NCBI RefSeq assembly: GCF_021044685.1
Contig: NZ_CP088014.1
Coordinates: 1,302,001 to 1,366,000 of the forward strand
Source of the DNA: Bradyrhizobium daqingense
Lineage (GTDB): Bacteria > Pseudomonadota > Alphaproteobacteria > Rhizobiales > Xanthobacteraceae
DNA length: 64,000 nt
Reading direction: 5' to 3'
Shown: piece after piece, positions 48,269 to 59,749 of the stretch
How the letters are laid out: the number at the start of each line of letters is the position of its first letter
How positions within the stretch are numbered: the first letter of the stretch is position 1
Notes under the pieces: model-generated
The model's database searches: none
Told to the model about the DNA's origin: nothing
The model's input: only the letters and a program-made list of their open reading frames with translations
Made by a program: the position numbers and the translations under genes

Positions 48269-49168
48269 ATGCTCACCATCGCCAGCCTCTGGATTCCCTT
48301 CACCGTCGTTGCTGCGCTGGGCCAGGTCGCGCGCAATGCGATGCAGCGGTCGCTGACCAAGCCGCTGGGGACCTGGGGCGCGACCAATATCCGCTTCCTG
48401 TTCGGCTTTCCGTTCTCGCTGCTGTTCCTCGGCGTGGTGCTGGTCGCGACCGGCGATCATCTCGGCATGCCGCCGTCTGCGTTCTGGCCTTGGCTGCTGC
48501 TGGGCGCGCTCAGCCAGATCGTTGCCACCGGGTTGATGCTGCTCGCGATGAACGATCGCTCCTTCGTGGTGACGACGGCGTATCTGAAGACCGAGGCGAT
48601 CCAGACTGCGATCTTCGGCTTCGTCTTCCTCGGCGATCACCTGACCTGGCTGAAAGTGCTGGCGATCGTGATCGCGACAATCGGCGTCGTTATCACTGCG
48701 CTGCGGCCCGGCGGCGAGAAGAGCTTTGCCGAATTGAAGCCGACCATCACCGGCCTTGTCGCGGCTGCGGCATTCGCGCTGTCCGCAGTCGGTTTTCGCG
48801 GTGCCATCATCAATGTGCCCGGCGTATCTTTCGTGACAGCGGCGTCGTTCACGCTGGTGCTCGGCCTGTTCGTGCAGACCCTGGTGCTGACGATCTATCT
48901 GCTCTGGCGCGCGCCGGATGTGTTGCGGGGCATCCTCGGGCTATGGCGGCCGTCGATGCTCGCGGGCTTCACAGGTGCTTTCGCCTCGCAGTTCTGGTTC
49001 CTGGCGTTCGCGCTGACGGCCGCCGCCAATGTCCGCACGCTCGCTCTGATCGAGGTGCTGTTCGCGCAAGCCGTGGCGTATTATTCGTTCAAGCAGCCGA
49101 TCGCGCCGCGCGAGCTTGCAGGCATCGCGCTGATCGTCATCGGCGTGGCTGTGCTGGTGGGGGCCTGA
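48269..49168 (+). CDS. EamA/DMT-family transporter
   Basis: A 299-residue protein with about ten transmembrane segments and two EamA repeats. It begins LTIASLWIPFTVVAALGQVARNAMQRSL and includes MNDRSFVVTTAYLKTEAIQTAIFGFVFLGDHLTWLKVLAIVIATIGVV. The LALIEVLFAQAVAYYSFKQPIAPRELAGIALIVIGV end is typical. Cargo unknown. It is unlike the 36-kb DMT gene in sequence and is not close to it. Confidence 0.9.
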   Translation: MLTIASLWIPFTVVAALGQVARNAMQRSLTKPLGTWGATNIRFLFGFPFSLLFLGVVLVATGDHLGMPPSAFWPWLLLGALSQIVATGLMLLAMNDRSFVVTTAYLKTEAIQTAIFGFVFLGDHLTWLKVLAIVIATIGVVITALRPGGEKSFAELKPTITGLVAAAAFALSAVGFRGAIINVPGVSFVTAASFTLVLGLFVQTLVLTIYLLWRAPDVLRGILGLWRPSMLAGFTGAFASQFWFLAFALTAAANVRTLALIEVLFAQAVAYYSFKQPIAPRELAGIALIVIGVAVLVGA

Positions 49169-49180
49169 CCTCTATCCGCC

Positions 49181-49265
49181 GTCATGCCCGGCCTGTCCCG
49201 GGCATCCACGTTCTTCTAGTCGCTGAAAGAAAGGCGTGGATGGCCGGGTCAAGCCCGGCCATGAC
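49181..49265. repeat. GTCATGCCCGG palindromic intergenic repeat
   Basis: GTCATGCCCGGCCTGTCCCG at the left pairs with CGGGTCAAGCCCGGCCATGAC at the right, with the inner pair CATCCACG/CGTGGATG. It lies between two convergent genes (DMT and DUF1178), so it may serve as a terminator for both. Confidence 0.8.
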
Positions 49266-49280
49266 GAGAAGCGAGGGGCG

Positions 49281-49769
49281 TCAGTTCCGGTCTTCCGGCA
49301 GCGTCGGCAGCGGTGAGACCTCGATGCCTTCGTCGATCAGCGACTTTGCCTCCTCGGGCGAGGCTTCGCCATAAATCGGACGGTGCTCCTTGTCGCCGTA
49401 ATGCATGGCGCGGGCTTCGTTGGCGAAGCGCTCACCGACATTGTCGGCGTTCTTGACGATGTGGTCGCGCAATTCCTTCAGCTTGGTGCGCAGCTCGCGC
49501 TCCTGCGCCATCAGCAGCGAGGTCGGTCCCGACGGCGCCGCCTCGGACGCAGGCGCGGCGTTCGCGGTGGGCTCCGGCGGCGGGGTCGCGCGCCCGCGCC
49601 CTTTCTTGCCGACGATGCGCGGCGCCATGATCGCCTTGTCGACCTTGGCCGAGCCGCAGATCGGGCAGGTCACGAGCTTGCGCTTCACCTGCTGGTCATA
49701 GGCCGACGAGCTCTGAAACCAGCTTTCGAAGTCGTGGTTACGGTCGCAGTGCAGTGCGTAGCGGATCAT
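49281..49769 (-). CDS. DUF1178-domain protein
   Basis: The 162-residue protein starts MIRYALHCDRNHDFESWFQSSSAYDQQVKRKLVTCPICGSAKVDKAIMAP, the DUF1178 signature with a Cys..His and CPICG zinc-binding-like cluster. A Pro/Ala-rich linker leads to a helical half (LRTKLKELRDHIVKNADNVGERFANEARAMHYGDKEHRPIYGEAS). Function unknown, widespread in alphaproteobacteria in this place. Its start overlaps the nitrilase stop (ATGA), so the genes are coupled. Confidence 0.93.
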   Translation of the reverse strand: MIRYALHCDRNHDFESWFQSSSAYDQQVKRKLVTCPICGSAKVDKAIMAPRIVGKKGRGRATPPPEPTANAAPASEAAPSGPTSLLMAQERELRTKLKELRDHIVKNADNVGERFANEARAMHYGDKEHRPIYGEASPEEAKSLIDEGIEVSPLPTLPEDRN

Positions 49770-50644
49770 GCCGATCCCCGCACGAGATGCAGATGGTCCG
49801 GCCCGGCCTTGGCATCGGCGACGCCGAAGCGGCGGCCATGCTGGAGCGAAGGAATCGCGCGGCGCGCGGTCTCGACCTTGGCCGGATCGATCCTGGCCAT
49901 GATGATGCCGGGCTCGACATCGCCCTCGGCGAGGATCTCCCCCCAGGGGTCGATGATCAGGGAGTGACCATAGGTCTCGCGCTTGTTCTCGTGGGTGCCT
50001 GCTTGGGCCGCCGCGAAGATGAAGCAGCCGGTCTCGATCGCGCGCGAACGCAGCAGCACGTGCCAATGCGCTTCCCCGGTCTTGCGGGTGAAGGCCGAAG
50101 GCACGGTGATGAAGGACGCTCCGCTCTCGGCGAGCGCACGGTAGAGCGCGGGGAAGCGCACATCGTAGCAGATCGTCAGGCCGATCCGGCCCCAGGGCAG
50201 GTCGGAGATCACGGCCGTCTCGCCCGGCTGGTAATTGGCGGATTCGCGATAGCTCTCGCCGTCCGGCAGCTCGATGTCGAACATGTGGATCTTGTCGTAG
50301 CTCGCGAGCACATTGCCCTCGGGCCCGATCAGGAAGGAGCGGTTGACGGCCTTTTCATCCGAGAAACGCAGCGCCAGCGAGCCGACATGGAGATGGATAT
50401 TCAGCTCCGCCGCGAGCGCGCGATAGGCTTTGAGCGAGCTGTCGTCCTCCTCGCTCTGCAGATGCTCGAACAGCGCCTTGCGATTCAGCTGCATCATGTT
50501 GCTGACTTCGGGCGTCTGCACGTAGTCGGCGCCGTTCGCCGCCGCCTGCCGGATCAGCTTCGTTGCCTGTTCCAGGCTCGGCCCCGGCATCAGGCCGGTG
50601 CGCATCTGCACCATGGCCGCGGTGAACGTGCGGTTCTCGCTCAT
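49766..50644 (-). CDS. Carbon-nitrogen hydrolase (nitrilase family)
   Basis: The 292-residue amidase-type nitrilase has the Glu-Lys-Cys triad: Glu in YVQTPEVSNMM, Lys in YDKIHMFDIELPDGE and Cys in GLTICYDVRFPALYRALAESGA. It is closest to the Nit1/Nit2-like group that repairs deaminated glutathione in studied members. Start ATG at 50644 overlaps the grxC stop by 4 bp. It precedes DUF1178 in the same operon. Confidence 0.93.
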   Translation of the reverse strand: MSENRTFTAAMVQMRTGLMPGPSLEQATKLIRQAAANGADYVQTPEVSNMMQLNRKALFEHLQSEEDDSSLKAYRALAAELNIHLHVGSLALRFSDEKAVNRSFLIGPEGNVLASYDKIHMFDIELPDGESYRESANYQPGETAVISDLPWGRIGLTICYDVRFPALYRALAESGASFITVPSAFTRKTGEAHWHVLLRSRAIETGCFIFAAAQAGTHENKRETYGHSLIIDPWGEILAEGDVEPGIIMARIDPAKVETARRAIPSLQHGRRFGVADAKAGPDHLHLVRGSA

Positions 50645-50916
50645 GAGACGGCCTTGACGCTGTCGAGCATGCCGTCGAGCTTGCCTTCGCGGTCGAGCGC
50701 ATAGAGCTCGTCGCAGCCACCGACATGGGTTCCGCCGATCCAGATCTGCGGGAAGGTCGAGCCCTCGCCGGCGCGATCGTACATCTCCTGCCGCCAGGAC
50801 GGGTTCTTGGCGATATCGAACTCCGTGAAGGTCGCCTTCTTGCGGGTCAGCAGCGACCTCGCTGCGGAACAATAGCCGCAGCCCGGCCTGGTATAGATCT
50901 CGACAGCAGCAGTCAT
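50641..50916 (-). CDS. grxC: Glutaredoxin 3
   Basis: The 91-residue thiol-disulfide oxidoreductase reduces disulfides with glutathione. The active site is TRPGCGYCSAARSLL (CGYC) and the GSH-binding parts are GSTFPQIWIGGTHVGGCDELYAL. The start MTAAVEIYTR at 50916 matches the family; an ATG at 50934 (MKALDAMTAA) is the alternative. It overlaps the nitrilase start and is 40 bp after comF, in the same operon. Confidence 0.95.
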   Translation of the reverse strand: MTAAVEIYTRPGCGYCSAARSLLTRKKATFTEFDIAKNPSWRQEMYDRAGEGSTFPQIWIGGTHVGGCDELYALDREGKLDGMLDSVKAVS

Positions 50917-50956
50917 GGCGTCCAACGCTTTCATGTCATGAACTGAATTCATTGAA

Positions 50957-51766
50957 TTATATGGGACGTGGGCCAGCCTCGACAACCCGGGCAAAGACCA
51001 GCACGTCCACCTGGGCCGCCTTCGCGCGCAGCAGGGCCCGCGCGCAGGCATCCAGCGTCGCGCCCGTGGTCAGGACATCGTCGACCAGGACGATGCGGCG
51101 GCCCTGAATCTCGGCCTGATGGCCCGGGGATACCTGGAACGCGCCCTGCACATTGCTGGCGCGCTGGGCCCGGGACAGGCCGATCTGCTGCTCGGTGGCG
51201 CGCACCCGGCGGAGGAGCTCGCCGCGCACCGTCACGCCGCTCTGCCGCGCGATGATCTGCGCCAGCGCCCCGGACTGGTTGAAGCGGCGCCGCCAGGCCC
51301 GCCGCCAATGCAGGGGCACGGGCACCAGCATGTCGGCCCCAGTGAGCAGCTCCCCGCCCGCGCGCGCCATCCAGCGCCCCATGGCCGGCGCGAGATCGGT
51401 GCGGTCCTGGTATTTCAGCGCGTGCACCAGCGTGCGCGCGACGTCGTCATAGCGCACCGCCGCGCGCGCCCGCTGGTAGGCCGGGGGGCTTGCGATCGCC
51501 TCCATCGACAGCATGTCCGGGCCGGGATCGTAAACGAAGGGAATGCCGAGCCGTGGGCAATAGGGCCGCTCGATGAACGACAGCCGCGCCCAGCACGCAG
51601 CGCAAACGCCTTCGCCATCGACCGGCTCGTGGCAGGACACGCACTGCGTCGGCAGCGCGATGTCGAGTGCGAGCCGTGCCGCGCGCCACATCAAGTGGCG
51701 GCCGGCCGTCCACGCGGTACGCAGCGGCGCGGCGATGGAACGGGTGGGAGCGGCGTCGGTGTCCAT
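50957..51766 (-). CDS. comF: ComF-family phosphoribosyltransferase-like protein
   Basis: The 269-residue protein has an N-terminal zinc-finger-like pair (PTQCVSCHEPVDGEGVCAACW) and a type I phosphoribosyltransferase domain with the PRPP loop RRIVLVDDVLTTGATLDACARAL. ComF is linked to DNA uptake in competent bacteria, and in others has an unclear role. It heads the grxC-nitrilase-DUF1178 operon on the minus strand and diverges from a methyltransferase gene. Confidence 0.93.
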   Translation of the reverse strand: MDTDAAPTRSIAAPLRTAWTAGRHLMWRAARLALDIALPTQCVSCHEPVDGEGVCAACWARLSFIERPYCPRLGIPFVYDPGPDMLSMEAIASPPAYQRARAAVRYDDVARTLVHALKYQDRTDLAPAMGRWMARAGGELLTGADMLVPVPLHWRRAWRRRFNQSGALAQIIARQSGVTVRGELLRRVRATEQQIGLSRAQRASNVQGAFQVSPGHQAEIQGRRIVLVDDVLTTGATLDACARALLRAKAAQVDVLVFARVVEAGPRPI

Positions 51767-51807
51767 GCGGGGAAGCTAGCGTTCCACGCTCATCCGCTCA
51801 AGCGGGG

Positions 51808-51973
51808 CTCGTGCCCCGGACGCAGCGCAGCGTCCCCGGCGATGCGAAGCATCGTCCGGTGCGGTGCGCTGCAGAGCCGGGGCCCATGTCGCCGCATTCT
51901 GCCGTGCCGTCTTATGGGTCCCGGCTCTGCGCAGCAGCGCTAAGGGCGCTGCAGCGCGTCCGGGACACGCGAG
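51808..51973. repeat. Long palindromic repeat before the methyltransferase gene
   Basis: An outer pair (CTCGTGCCCCGGACGCAGCG with CGCTGCAGCGCGTCCGGGAC) encloses an inner pair around AGAGCCGGGGCCCAT and ATGGGTCCCGGCTCT. It fills most of the 218-bp gap between divergent comF and the methyltransferase and ends just before a GAGAGGAGA ribosome site. It therefore overlaps the promoter region. Confidence 0.75.
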
Positions 51974-51984
51974 AGGAGATTGCA

Positions 51985-52863
51985 ATGACCGCCGTGATCG
52001 GCGTAACCAGCGGCATGGCCCAGACCCCGCAAACCCCGCCCGCTTTGTTCGATCGTGCCTTGCTGCACGCGCGGCAGCGGCGCGCGCAGGCACAAGGCGT
52101 GGTCACGTTCCTGTTCGACCGTGTTGCCGAGGACATGTCCGATCGGCTGGCCGCGGTAATGCGCGAGTTTCACGCACCGGTCGATCTCTGGACGCCCGGC
52201 GAGGGTCTCGCGGCGATGCGCACGCGGCTGCCGTCGCTCGAGCGGATCGCGCCCGATGTGGCTGGCGGAGAAAAGCTCCCTCTCGCCGCGGAAAGTCTCG
52301 ATCTCGTCGTCTCGGCGCTGGCGCTGCAATTCGTCAACGACCTGCCGGGCGTGCTCGCGCAAATTCGGCGCGCTCTGAAGCCGGACGGGCTTCTGCTCGC
52401 CGCCATGATCGGCGGCGACAGCCTGACCGAGCTGCGGCAGGCTTTTGCCGCGGCGGAGGCCGAATGCGAAGGCGGTGTGTCGCCGCGCGTCGCGCCATTT
52501 GCCGATCTGCGCGACGTCGGCGCGCTGTTGCAGCGGGCCGGCTTTGCGCTGCCGGTCACCGACGTCGACCGTGTCGTGGTGCGTTATGCCAATGCGTTCG
52601 CGCTGATGCAGGATCTGCGCCGCATGGGCGCGGCCAATGTGCTGATCGAGCGGCGGCGGACGCCGACACGGCGCGCGACGCTGCTGCGCATGGCGGAAAT
52701 CTATGCCGAGCGCTTTGCCGACGCCGACGGCCGCATCCGCGCGACCTTCGACATCATCTGGCTCTCCGGCTGGGCCCCGCATGCGAGCCAGCAGCAGCCG
52801 CTCAAGCCAGGCTCGGCCAAGGCGAGTCTCGCAGAGGCAGTGAAGAAGGCGGGAGAGACGTAA
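51985..52863 (+). CDS. SAM methyltransferase, BioC/NDUFAF5-like
   Basis: The 292-residue methyltransferase has FDRALLHARQRRAQAQGVVTFLFDRVAEDMSDRL at its start, then LPLAAESLDLVVSALALQFVNDLPGVLAQIRRALKPDGLLLAAMIGGDSLTELRQAF, the NDUFAF5/BioC-like pattern. Mitochondrial NDUFAF5 hydroxylates an arginine in complex I; the bacterial relatives are not fully studied. The clear glycine-rich SAM loop of most enzymes is not seen. GAGAGGAGA precedes the ATG at 51985; ATG 52015 (MAQTPQTPP) is an alternative. Confidence 0.88.
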   Translation: MTAVIGVTSGMAQTPQTPPALFDRALLHARQRRAQAQGVVTFLFDRVAEDMSDRLAAVMREFHAPVDLWTPGEGLAAMRTRLPSLERIAPDVAGGEKLPLAAESLDLVVSALALQFVNDLPGVLAQIRRALKPDGLLLAAMIGGDSLTELRQAFAAAEAECEGGVSPRVAPFADLRDVGALLQRAGFALPVTDVDRVVVRYANAFALMQDLRRMGAANVLIERRRTPTRRATLLRMAEIYAERFADADGRIRATFDIIWLSGWAPHASQQQPLKPGSAKASLAEAVKKAGET

Positions 52864-52875
52864 GCTCTCTCCTCC

Positions 52876-52959
52876 GTCATGGCCGCGCTTGACCCGGCCA
52901 TCCACGTCTTTCTGCTCGGCACGAAGATCGTGGATGTCCGGGACGGGCTCGGGCATGAC
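52876..52959. repeat. GTCATGGCCGCGC palindromic intergenic repeat
   Basis: GTCATGGCCGCGCTTGACCC pairs imperfectly with GGGACGGGCTCGGGCATGAC, with the inner pair CATCCACG/CGTGGATG as in the repeat at 49181. It separates the convergent methyltransferase and mutT genes. Confidence 0.75.
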
Positions 52960-52986
52960 GCTGAGAGTCTGGTGAGCGCCTCGGCA

Positions 52987-53397
52987 TCACATCAACAAAT
53001 CGATCAGATGCGGGATCAGCGGAATGTCCGCGGGCGGCATCGGGTAGTCGCGCAGCTTATTGGCGCGGACCCAGGCGAGGTTCTGGCCCTCGCGTGCCGT
53101 GACCATCCCTTCCCAGCGTCGGCAGATGTAGAGCGGCATCAACAGGTGAAAGGTCTCGTAGCCGTAGCTCGCAAAGGTCAGCGGCGCCAGGCACGGCTCG
53201 GCGACCGCGATGCCGAGCTCCTCGTGGAGTTCGCGGATCAGGCTCTGCTCGGGCCGCTCGCCCGGCTCGAGCTTGCCGCCGGGAAATTCCCAGAGGCCGG
53301 CCAGCGGCTTGCCCTCGGGGCGTTGCGCGATCAGGACGCGCTTGTCGGCGTCGACCAGCGCGCAGGCCACCACCAGTGTCAGTTTGAGATCGGGCAT
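52987..53397 (-). CDS. mutT: 8-oxo-dGTP diphosphatase, MutT type
   Basis: The 136-residue Nudix hydrolase removes oxidised dGTP from the nucleotide pool. The Nudix box is complete: GGKLEPGERPEQSLIRELHEELGI. The N-terminal VACALVDADKRVLIAQRPEGKPLAGLWEFPGGK and the late WVRANKLRDYPMPPADIPLIPHLIDLL are typical of MutT. It follows argJ by 5 bp and is probably in the same transcript, an order common in rhizobia. Confidence 0.95.
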   Translation of the reverse strand: MPDLKLTLVVACALVDADKRVLIAQRPEGKPLAGLWEFPGGKLEPGERPEQSLIRELHEELGIAVAEPCLAPLTFASYGYETFHLLMPLYICRRWEGMVTAREGQNLAWVRANKLRDYPMPPADIPLIPHLIDLLM

Positions 53398-53402
53398 GTT
53401 GC

Positions 53403-54644
53403 CTAGGACCGGTAATCCCCGTTGATCGCCACATATTCCTTGGTGAGGTCGCAGGTCATGACGCGGTCGCGGCCCTTGCCAAGGCCGAGCGAGACCTTAA
53501 TCGCGATCTCCGGCGCCTTCATCGCCTCCGACACCTGGGCCTCGTCATAGGACGGATCGCGCGCGCCGTTCCTGGCGACGCGGATGCCGTTGAAGGAGAT
53601 CGAGAGCTTGTCGCGATCGGCGGGCTCGCCGGCCTTGCCGACCGCCATCACCACGCGGCCCCAATTGGCATCCTCGCCGGCGATCGCGGTCTTCACCAGC
53701 GGCGAGTTCGCGATCGACATCGCGATCTTGCGCGCGGAGGCCTTGGTCTTGGCGCCCTCGACCGTGATCTCGACCAGCTTGCGGGCGCCTTCGCCGTCGC
53801 GGGCCACCTGCTCGGCGAGGTTGGCGAGCACCTGGTTGAACGCCTTGACGAACGCCTTCAGGCGCGGGTCGCTGGCGCGGCTGATTTTTGGCGCGCCGTG
53901 CTCGGCGGCGGCGCCCGTTGCGAACGCCAGAAGCGTATCCGACGTCGACGTGTCGCCGTCGATCGTCACGGCGTTGAAGGTGTCTTCGACTCCGGCTTTG
54001 AGCAGCGCTTGCAACGCCGCCGGCGCGATCGGCGCATCGGTGAAGATAAAGGACAGCATCGTCGCCATGTCGGGCGCGATCATGCCGGCGCCCTTGGCCA
54101 TGCCGTTGATGGAGACCTTGGCCTTGCCGAGCTTGACGGTCGCGGTCGCGACCTTCGGGAAGGTGTCGGTAGTCATGATCGCCTTGGCCGCGGCGAGATA
54201 ATCGCCTGCTTCCGCCGTTTCGGCGAGACGGCCGAGCACGCCGTCGAACTTGGTCGCGTCCAGCGGCTCGCCGATCACGCCGGTCGAGGCCAGGAAGATC
54301 TCGCTTTCGCTGCAGCCGACCGCCTTGGCCGCGATCTTGGCGGTCAGCGCGGTGGAGGCGCGGCCGGTCTTGCCGGTGAAGGCGTTGGCATTGCCGGAAT
54401 TGACGACGAGGGCGCGCGCCTTGCCGCCCTTCAGCTTGGCGCGGCACCATTCGACCGGCGCCGAGGGGCATTTCGACCGCGTGAACACGCCGGCGACCGC
54501 GGTGCCCTTGTCCATCACCGCCAGCAGCACGTCGGTGCGGTTCTTGTAGCGGATGCCGGCCTCGGCCGTCGCAAGGCGGATGCCTGCGATCACGGGCATG
54601 TCGGGAACGGCTGTCGGGGCGAGCGGGGAGACGGAGGAGGACAT
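53403..54644 (-). CDS. argJ: Arginine biosynthesis bifunctional protein ArgJ
   Basis: The 413-residue enzyme is the glutamate N-acetyltransferase/ornithine acetyltransferase of the cyclic arginine pathway. The self-cleavage Thr is in [23 protein letters not shown] (cleaved before the Thr of ATML), [21 protein letters not shown] is the conserved following block, and the end is [18 protein letters not shown]. The N-terminus is 20 to 30 residues longer than some homologues. It lies downstream of a parvulin gene, with a hairpin between them. Confidence 0.97.
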   Translation of the reverse strand: MSSSVSPLAPTAVPDMPVIAGIRLATAEAGIRYKNRTDVLLAVMDKGTAVAGVFTRSKCPSAPVEWCRAKLKGGKARALVVNSGNANAFTGKTGRASTALTAKIAAKAVGCSESEIFLASTGVIGEPLDATKFDGVLGRLAETAEAGDYLAAAKAIMTTDTFPKVATATVKLGKAKVSINGMAKGAGMIAPDMATMLSFIFTDAPIAPAALQALLKAGVEDTFNAVTIDGDTSTSDTLLAFATGAAAEHGAPKISRASDPRLKAFVKAFNQVLANLAEQVARDGEGARKLVEITVEGAKTKASARKIAMSIANSPLVKTAIAGEDANWGRVVMAVGKAGEPADRDKLSISFNGIRVARNGARDPSYDEAQVSEAMKAPEIAIKVSLGLGKGRDRVMTCDLTKEYVAINGDYRS

Positions 54645-54675
54645 CGCGGGGCGCCTTGGTGGGTCTGGATATGCA

Positions 54676-54700
54676 GATGGCCGGGGAATCCCCGGCCATC
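54676..54700. terminator. Hairpin between the parvulin gene and argJ
   Basis: A perfect 11-bp stem GATGGCCGGGG/CCCCGGCCATC with an AAT loop lies 45 bp after the parvulin stop, reading minus. It lacks a U-run in either direction, so it may attenuate rather than fully end transcription into argJ. Confidence 0.6.
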
Positions 54701-54744
54701 GCGACGTTAGATACTATTGGCGTCCGTGAAGTGACAGCGATTTC

Positions 54745-55656
54745 TTACTTCTTCGCCGGCGGCGCCATCTTGCTGTCGGAGGGCTTGGCGTCCGGCTTGG
54801 CGGCATCTGCCGCCGGCTGGTCCAGCCGCTCGACCTTGGCTTCGGTGCGCAATTTGGCGACGTAGTCGGCCTGCGCCTTGCGGGTCACGTACTGCTCGAT
54901 CTGGGCCTTGACCTGCTCGAAGTCCGGCGCCTTGCGGTTGCGCTTTTCCTCGACCTTGATGATGTGCCAGCCGAACTGCGACTTCACGGGGTCGGAGACC
55001 TTGCCCGGCTCCAGCGCGAAGGCCACGGCCGAGAATTCCGGCACCATCTGTTCCTTGGTGAAGAAGCCGAGGTCGCCGCCGTCGGCCGACCCCGGATCCT
55101 TGGACTTCTTCTTGGCGAGCTCGGCGAAATCGGCGCCCTTGTCGAGCTCGGCCTTCACCGCCTTGGCATCGTCCTCGGTCTCGACCAGGATGTGGCGGGC
55201 GCGCACCTCCTGCTCGCCGGTGATCTGCTTGGCGGCCTCGTCATAGACCTTCTTCATGGCGTCGGGGGTGGTGGCGGCCTTACCCTCGTTCGCGAGCAGA
55301 CTGTCCATCAGGAGCCGGTTGCGGGCGAACGCCAGGCGCTTCTTGAACTCCTCGCTGTCGGCGACCTTCTTGTCCTCGGCAGCCTTGCTGACGATCTTCA
55401 TGTCGATCAGGAAGGACAGGACATTCTCGTCCTTGGTCGCCGGATCCATCTGGGCGAGGCTCGGCCCGAGCTCCTCCTCGGCCATGGTCACGTCGCTCTT
55501 CTTGATTTCAGCGCCATTGACCTTCGCCAGCACCGGGTCGTCGGCGGCGCGCAGCTGCCCGGCGAACGCCAGGGACAGCGCCAAAGCGAGGCAGCCAGCC
55601 AGGGCGGACGCATGGCGGAAACGCTGGCCGGTGGTTACCGGGAACGAGGTGGTCAT
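54745..55656 (-). CDS. Parvulin-type peptidyl-prolyl isomerase (PrsA/PpiC-like)
   Basis: The 303-residue protein has a signal peptide (RHASALAGCLALALSLAFAGQLRA), a SurA-like N-terminal helical part (VTMAEEELGPSLAQMDPATKDENVLSFLIDMKI), and a parvulin domain around residues 145-240 (VRARHILVETEDDAKAVKAEL; GDLGFFTKEQMVPEFSAVAFALEPGKVSDPVKSQFGWHIIKVEEK). It acts in the periplasm in outer-membrane protein folding. The tail is Pro/Ala/Lys-rich. It reads away from secA, with 349 bp between them. Confidence 0.94.
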   Translation of the reverse strand: MTTSFPVTTGQRFRHASALAGCLALALSLAFAGQLRAADDPVLAKVNGAEIKKSDVTMAEEELGPSLAQMDPATKDENVLSFLIDMKIVSKAAEDKKVADSEEFKKRLAFARNRLLMDSLLANEGKAATTPDAMKKVYDEAAKQITGEQEVRARHILVETEDDAKAVKAELDKGADFAELAKKKSKDPGSADGGDLGFFTKEQMVPEFSAVAFALEPGKVSDPVKSQFGWHIIKVEEKRNRKAPDFEQVKAQIEQYVTRKAQADYVAKLRTEAKVERLDQPAADAAKPDAKPSDSKMAPPAKK

Positions 55657-56005
55657 GGAAAATCCTTATGTTGAAGCAGGGGGCTGCTCGAGCGGGGCGG
55701 ACACTCGCCCAATCAAGGGGGCTTGGCAACGCGAAAAGTCTGTCAAAATGATGAATTAGCCGCAATGCGGCCGCCGTTGACAAGGCTAGGGGCCGGCCAT
55801 ATCTCTGGCCGGTCGCGTCCATGGCGATGGCGTTTATTTTGCTGCGTTTTTGGCCGTTGAACCCAGACTTGCTCAACTCCCACCCATATGGCGGACGACC
55901 CCCCGCGGGCTGAGGGCGCCATCGGCGTCACGGTGAGTTGAATAGGCAGGCGGGTGACAACTTCTTGGCTGCAACGCGGTTGAATCGCGAACACAGGAAC
56001 TAGGC
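55657..56005. other. Divergent promoter region between parvulin gene and secA
   Basis: About 350 bp without a supported gene. It holds promoters for the parvulin gene (minus) and secA (plus). Two short frames exist but have no family and are probably chance. I do not see a SecM-like leader peptide for secA. Confidence 0.4.
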
Positions 56006-58846
<2,841 letters not shown>

Positions 58847-58887
58847 ATACGCGGGCTGAGGCGCAACACCGGTGCCTCATTCTCCAC

Positions 58888-58986
58888 TGTCGTCGCCCGG
58901 CTTGACCGGGCGATCCAGTACGCCGCGGCCTGGTCGCTTCAGTCACATCTGTCTATGGGATCGCCCGATTAAATCGGGCGGTGACA
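58888..58986. repeat. TGTCGTCGCCCGG palindromic element after secA
   Basis: TGTCGTCGCCCGGCTTGACC with GGGCGATCC pairs with GGATCGCCCGATTAAATCGG through GGTGACA. It lies 42 bp after secA and may serve as its 3' structure. A second palindrome follows directly. Confidence 0.75.
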
Positions 58987-59007
58987 GTTGAGGCTGTAAC
59001 GCGATTG

Positions 59008-59092
59008 GTAGCCAGGATGGAGCGAAGCGCAATCCGGGAATCCTGTCGGTGTGCGAAGCGACCCGGATTACGCTTCGCTCCATCCGGGCTAC
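59008..59092. repeat. GTAGCCAGGATGGAGCGAAGCG palindromic element
   Basis: The left arm from 59008 (GTAGCCAGGATGGAGCGAAG, then CGCAATCCGGG) pairs with the right arm ending 59092 (CGCTTCGCTCCATCCGGGCT). This is the classic Bradyrhizobium-type dispersed palindrome. With the preceding element it fills the space between secA and the marR-type gene. Confidence 0.8.
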
Positions 59093-59125
59093 AACTATGT
59101 AGCGAGACGCGCCACTACCCGTCCC

Positions 59126-59593
59126 TCAATTCGAACTATCGATTAAGCTCTCCAGGAGCCGCTTGAGCTCGCTGGTCGGCTTGTCGCCGTAGCTTTCCAG
59201 GATGTGCTCCTCCTGGTCGACCGCGAGCGAGTTGAGCCTCTTGCACAGCACCTTGCCGCGGTCGGAGATGAACATCAGCACCTTGCGGCGGTCGTTCGGA
59301 TCCTGCACGCGGTAGACCAGCGTGTCCGAGACCATGCGGTCGATCATCTTGGTCAGCGTCGGATGGTTGAGCAGCACGGCGTCCGCCAGCTCGCCCATCG
59401 AATGGCCGTTGCCGTCCGACAGCACTTTCAGGATGCGCCATTGCTCGACTGGCACGCCCTCCTTGCTCAACCGCAGTTCGAGCTGCCGGTTGATTTCCCG
59501 GTTGGCTTGCGCCAGCAGGTAGGCGAGGTGTTCGGTGATGGGGGTGTTTTCTTTCGAGGGTTTTGCCACGGCTAAGACTTCGTCTTGACCCAA
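59126..59593 (-). CDS. MarR-family transcriptional regulator
   Basis: The 155-residue protein has the MarR winged-helix fold: VEQWRILKVLSDGNGHSMGELADAVLLNHPTLTKMIDRMVSDTLVYRVQDPNDRRKVLMFISDRG. The wing and recognition helix are complete. It is divergent from an AmiC/UrtA-like gene and lies next to an amidase transport cluster, so control of amide use is likely. Which ligand it senses is unknown. The candidate operator is at 59643-59654. Confidence 0.94.
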   Translation of the reverse strand: MGQDEVLAVAKPSKENTPITEHLAYLLAQANREINRQLELRLSKEGVPVEQWRILKVLSDGNGHSMGELADAVLLNHPTLTKMIDRMVSDTLVYRVQDPNDRRKVLMFISDRGKVLCKRLNSLAVDQEEHILESYGDKPTSELKRLLESLIDSSN

Positions 59594-59642
59594 ATGAGTG
59601 AATGTCTTGCAATCAATGCTGCATCTATATGCACTTCAATTG

Positions 59643-59654
59643 TTGAACATTCAA
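59643..59654. promoter_or_regulatory. Candidate MarR operator TTGAACATTCAA
   Basis: A 12-bp palindrome with 5-bp arms (TTGAA, CA, TTCAA) lies 50 bp from the MarR start in the divergent promoter region. The same decamer GAACATTCAA occurs in inverted orientation at 61001-61010 before the amidase gene. MarR operators are often palindromes of this form. No binding evidence exists here. Confidence 0.5.
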
Positions 59655-59749
59655 TATTTTCAAAATAGGATCATTGCCCAACAAAAGGGCGGAGAGCCGC
59701 GGCCGCCTGATCAATGTGCTTTCGGGTCTGATATCAGACAGGAGTTGGC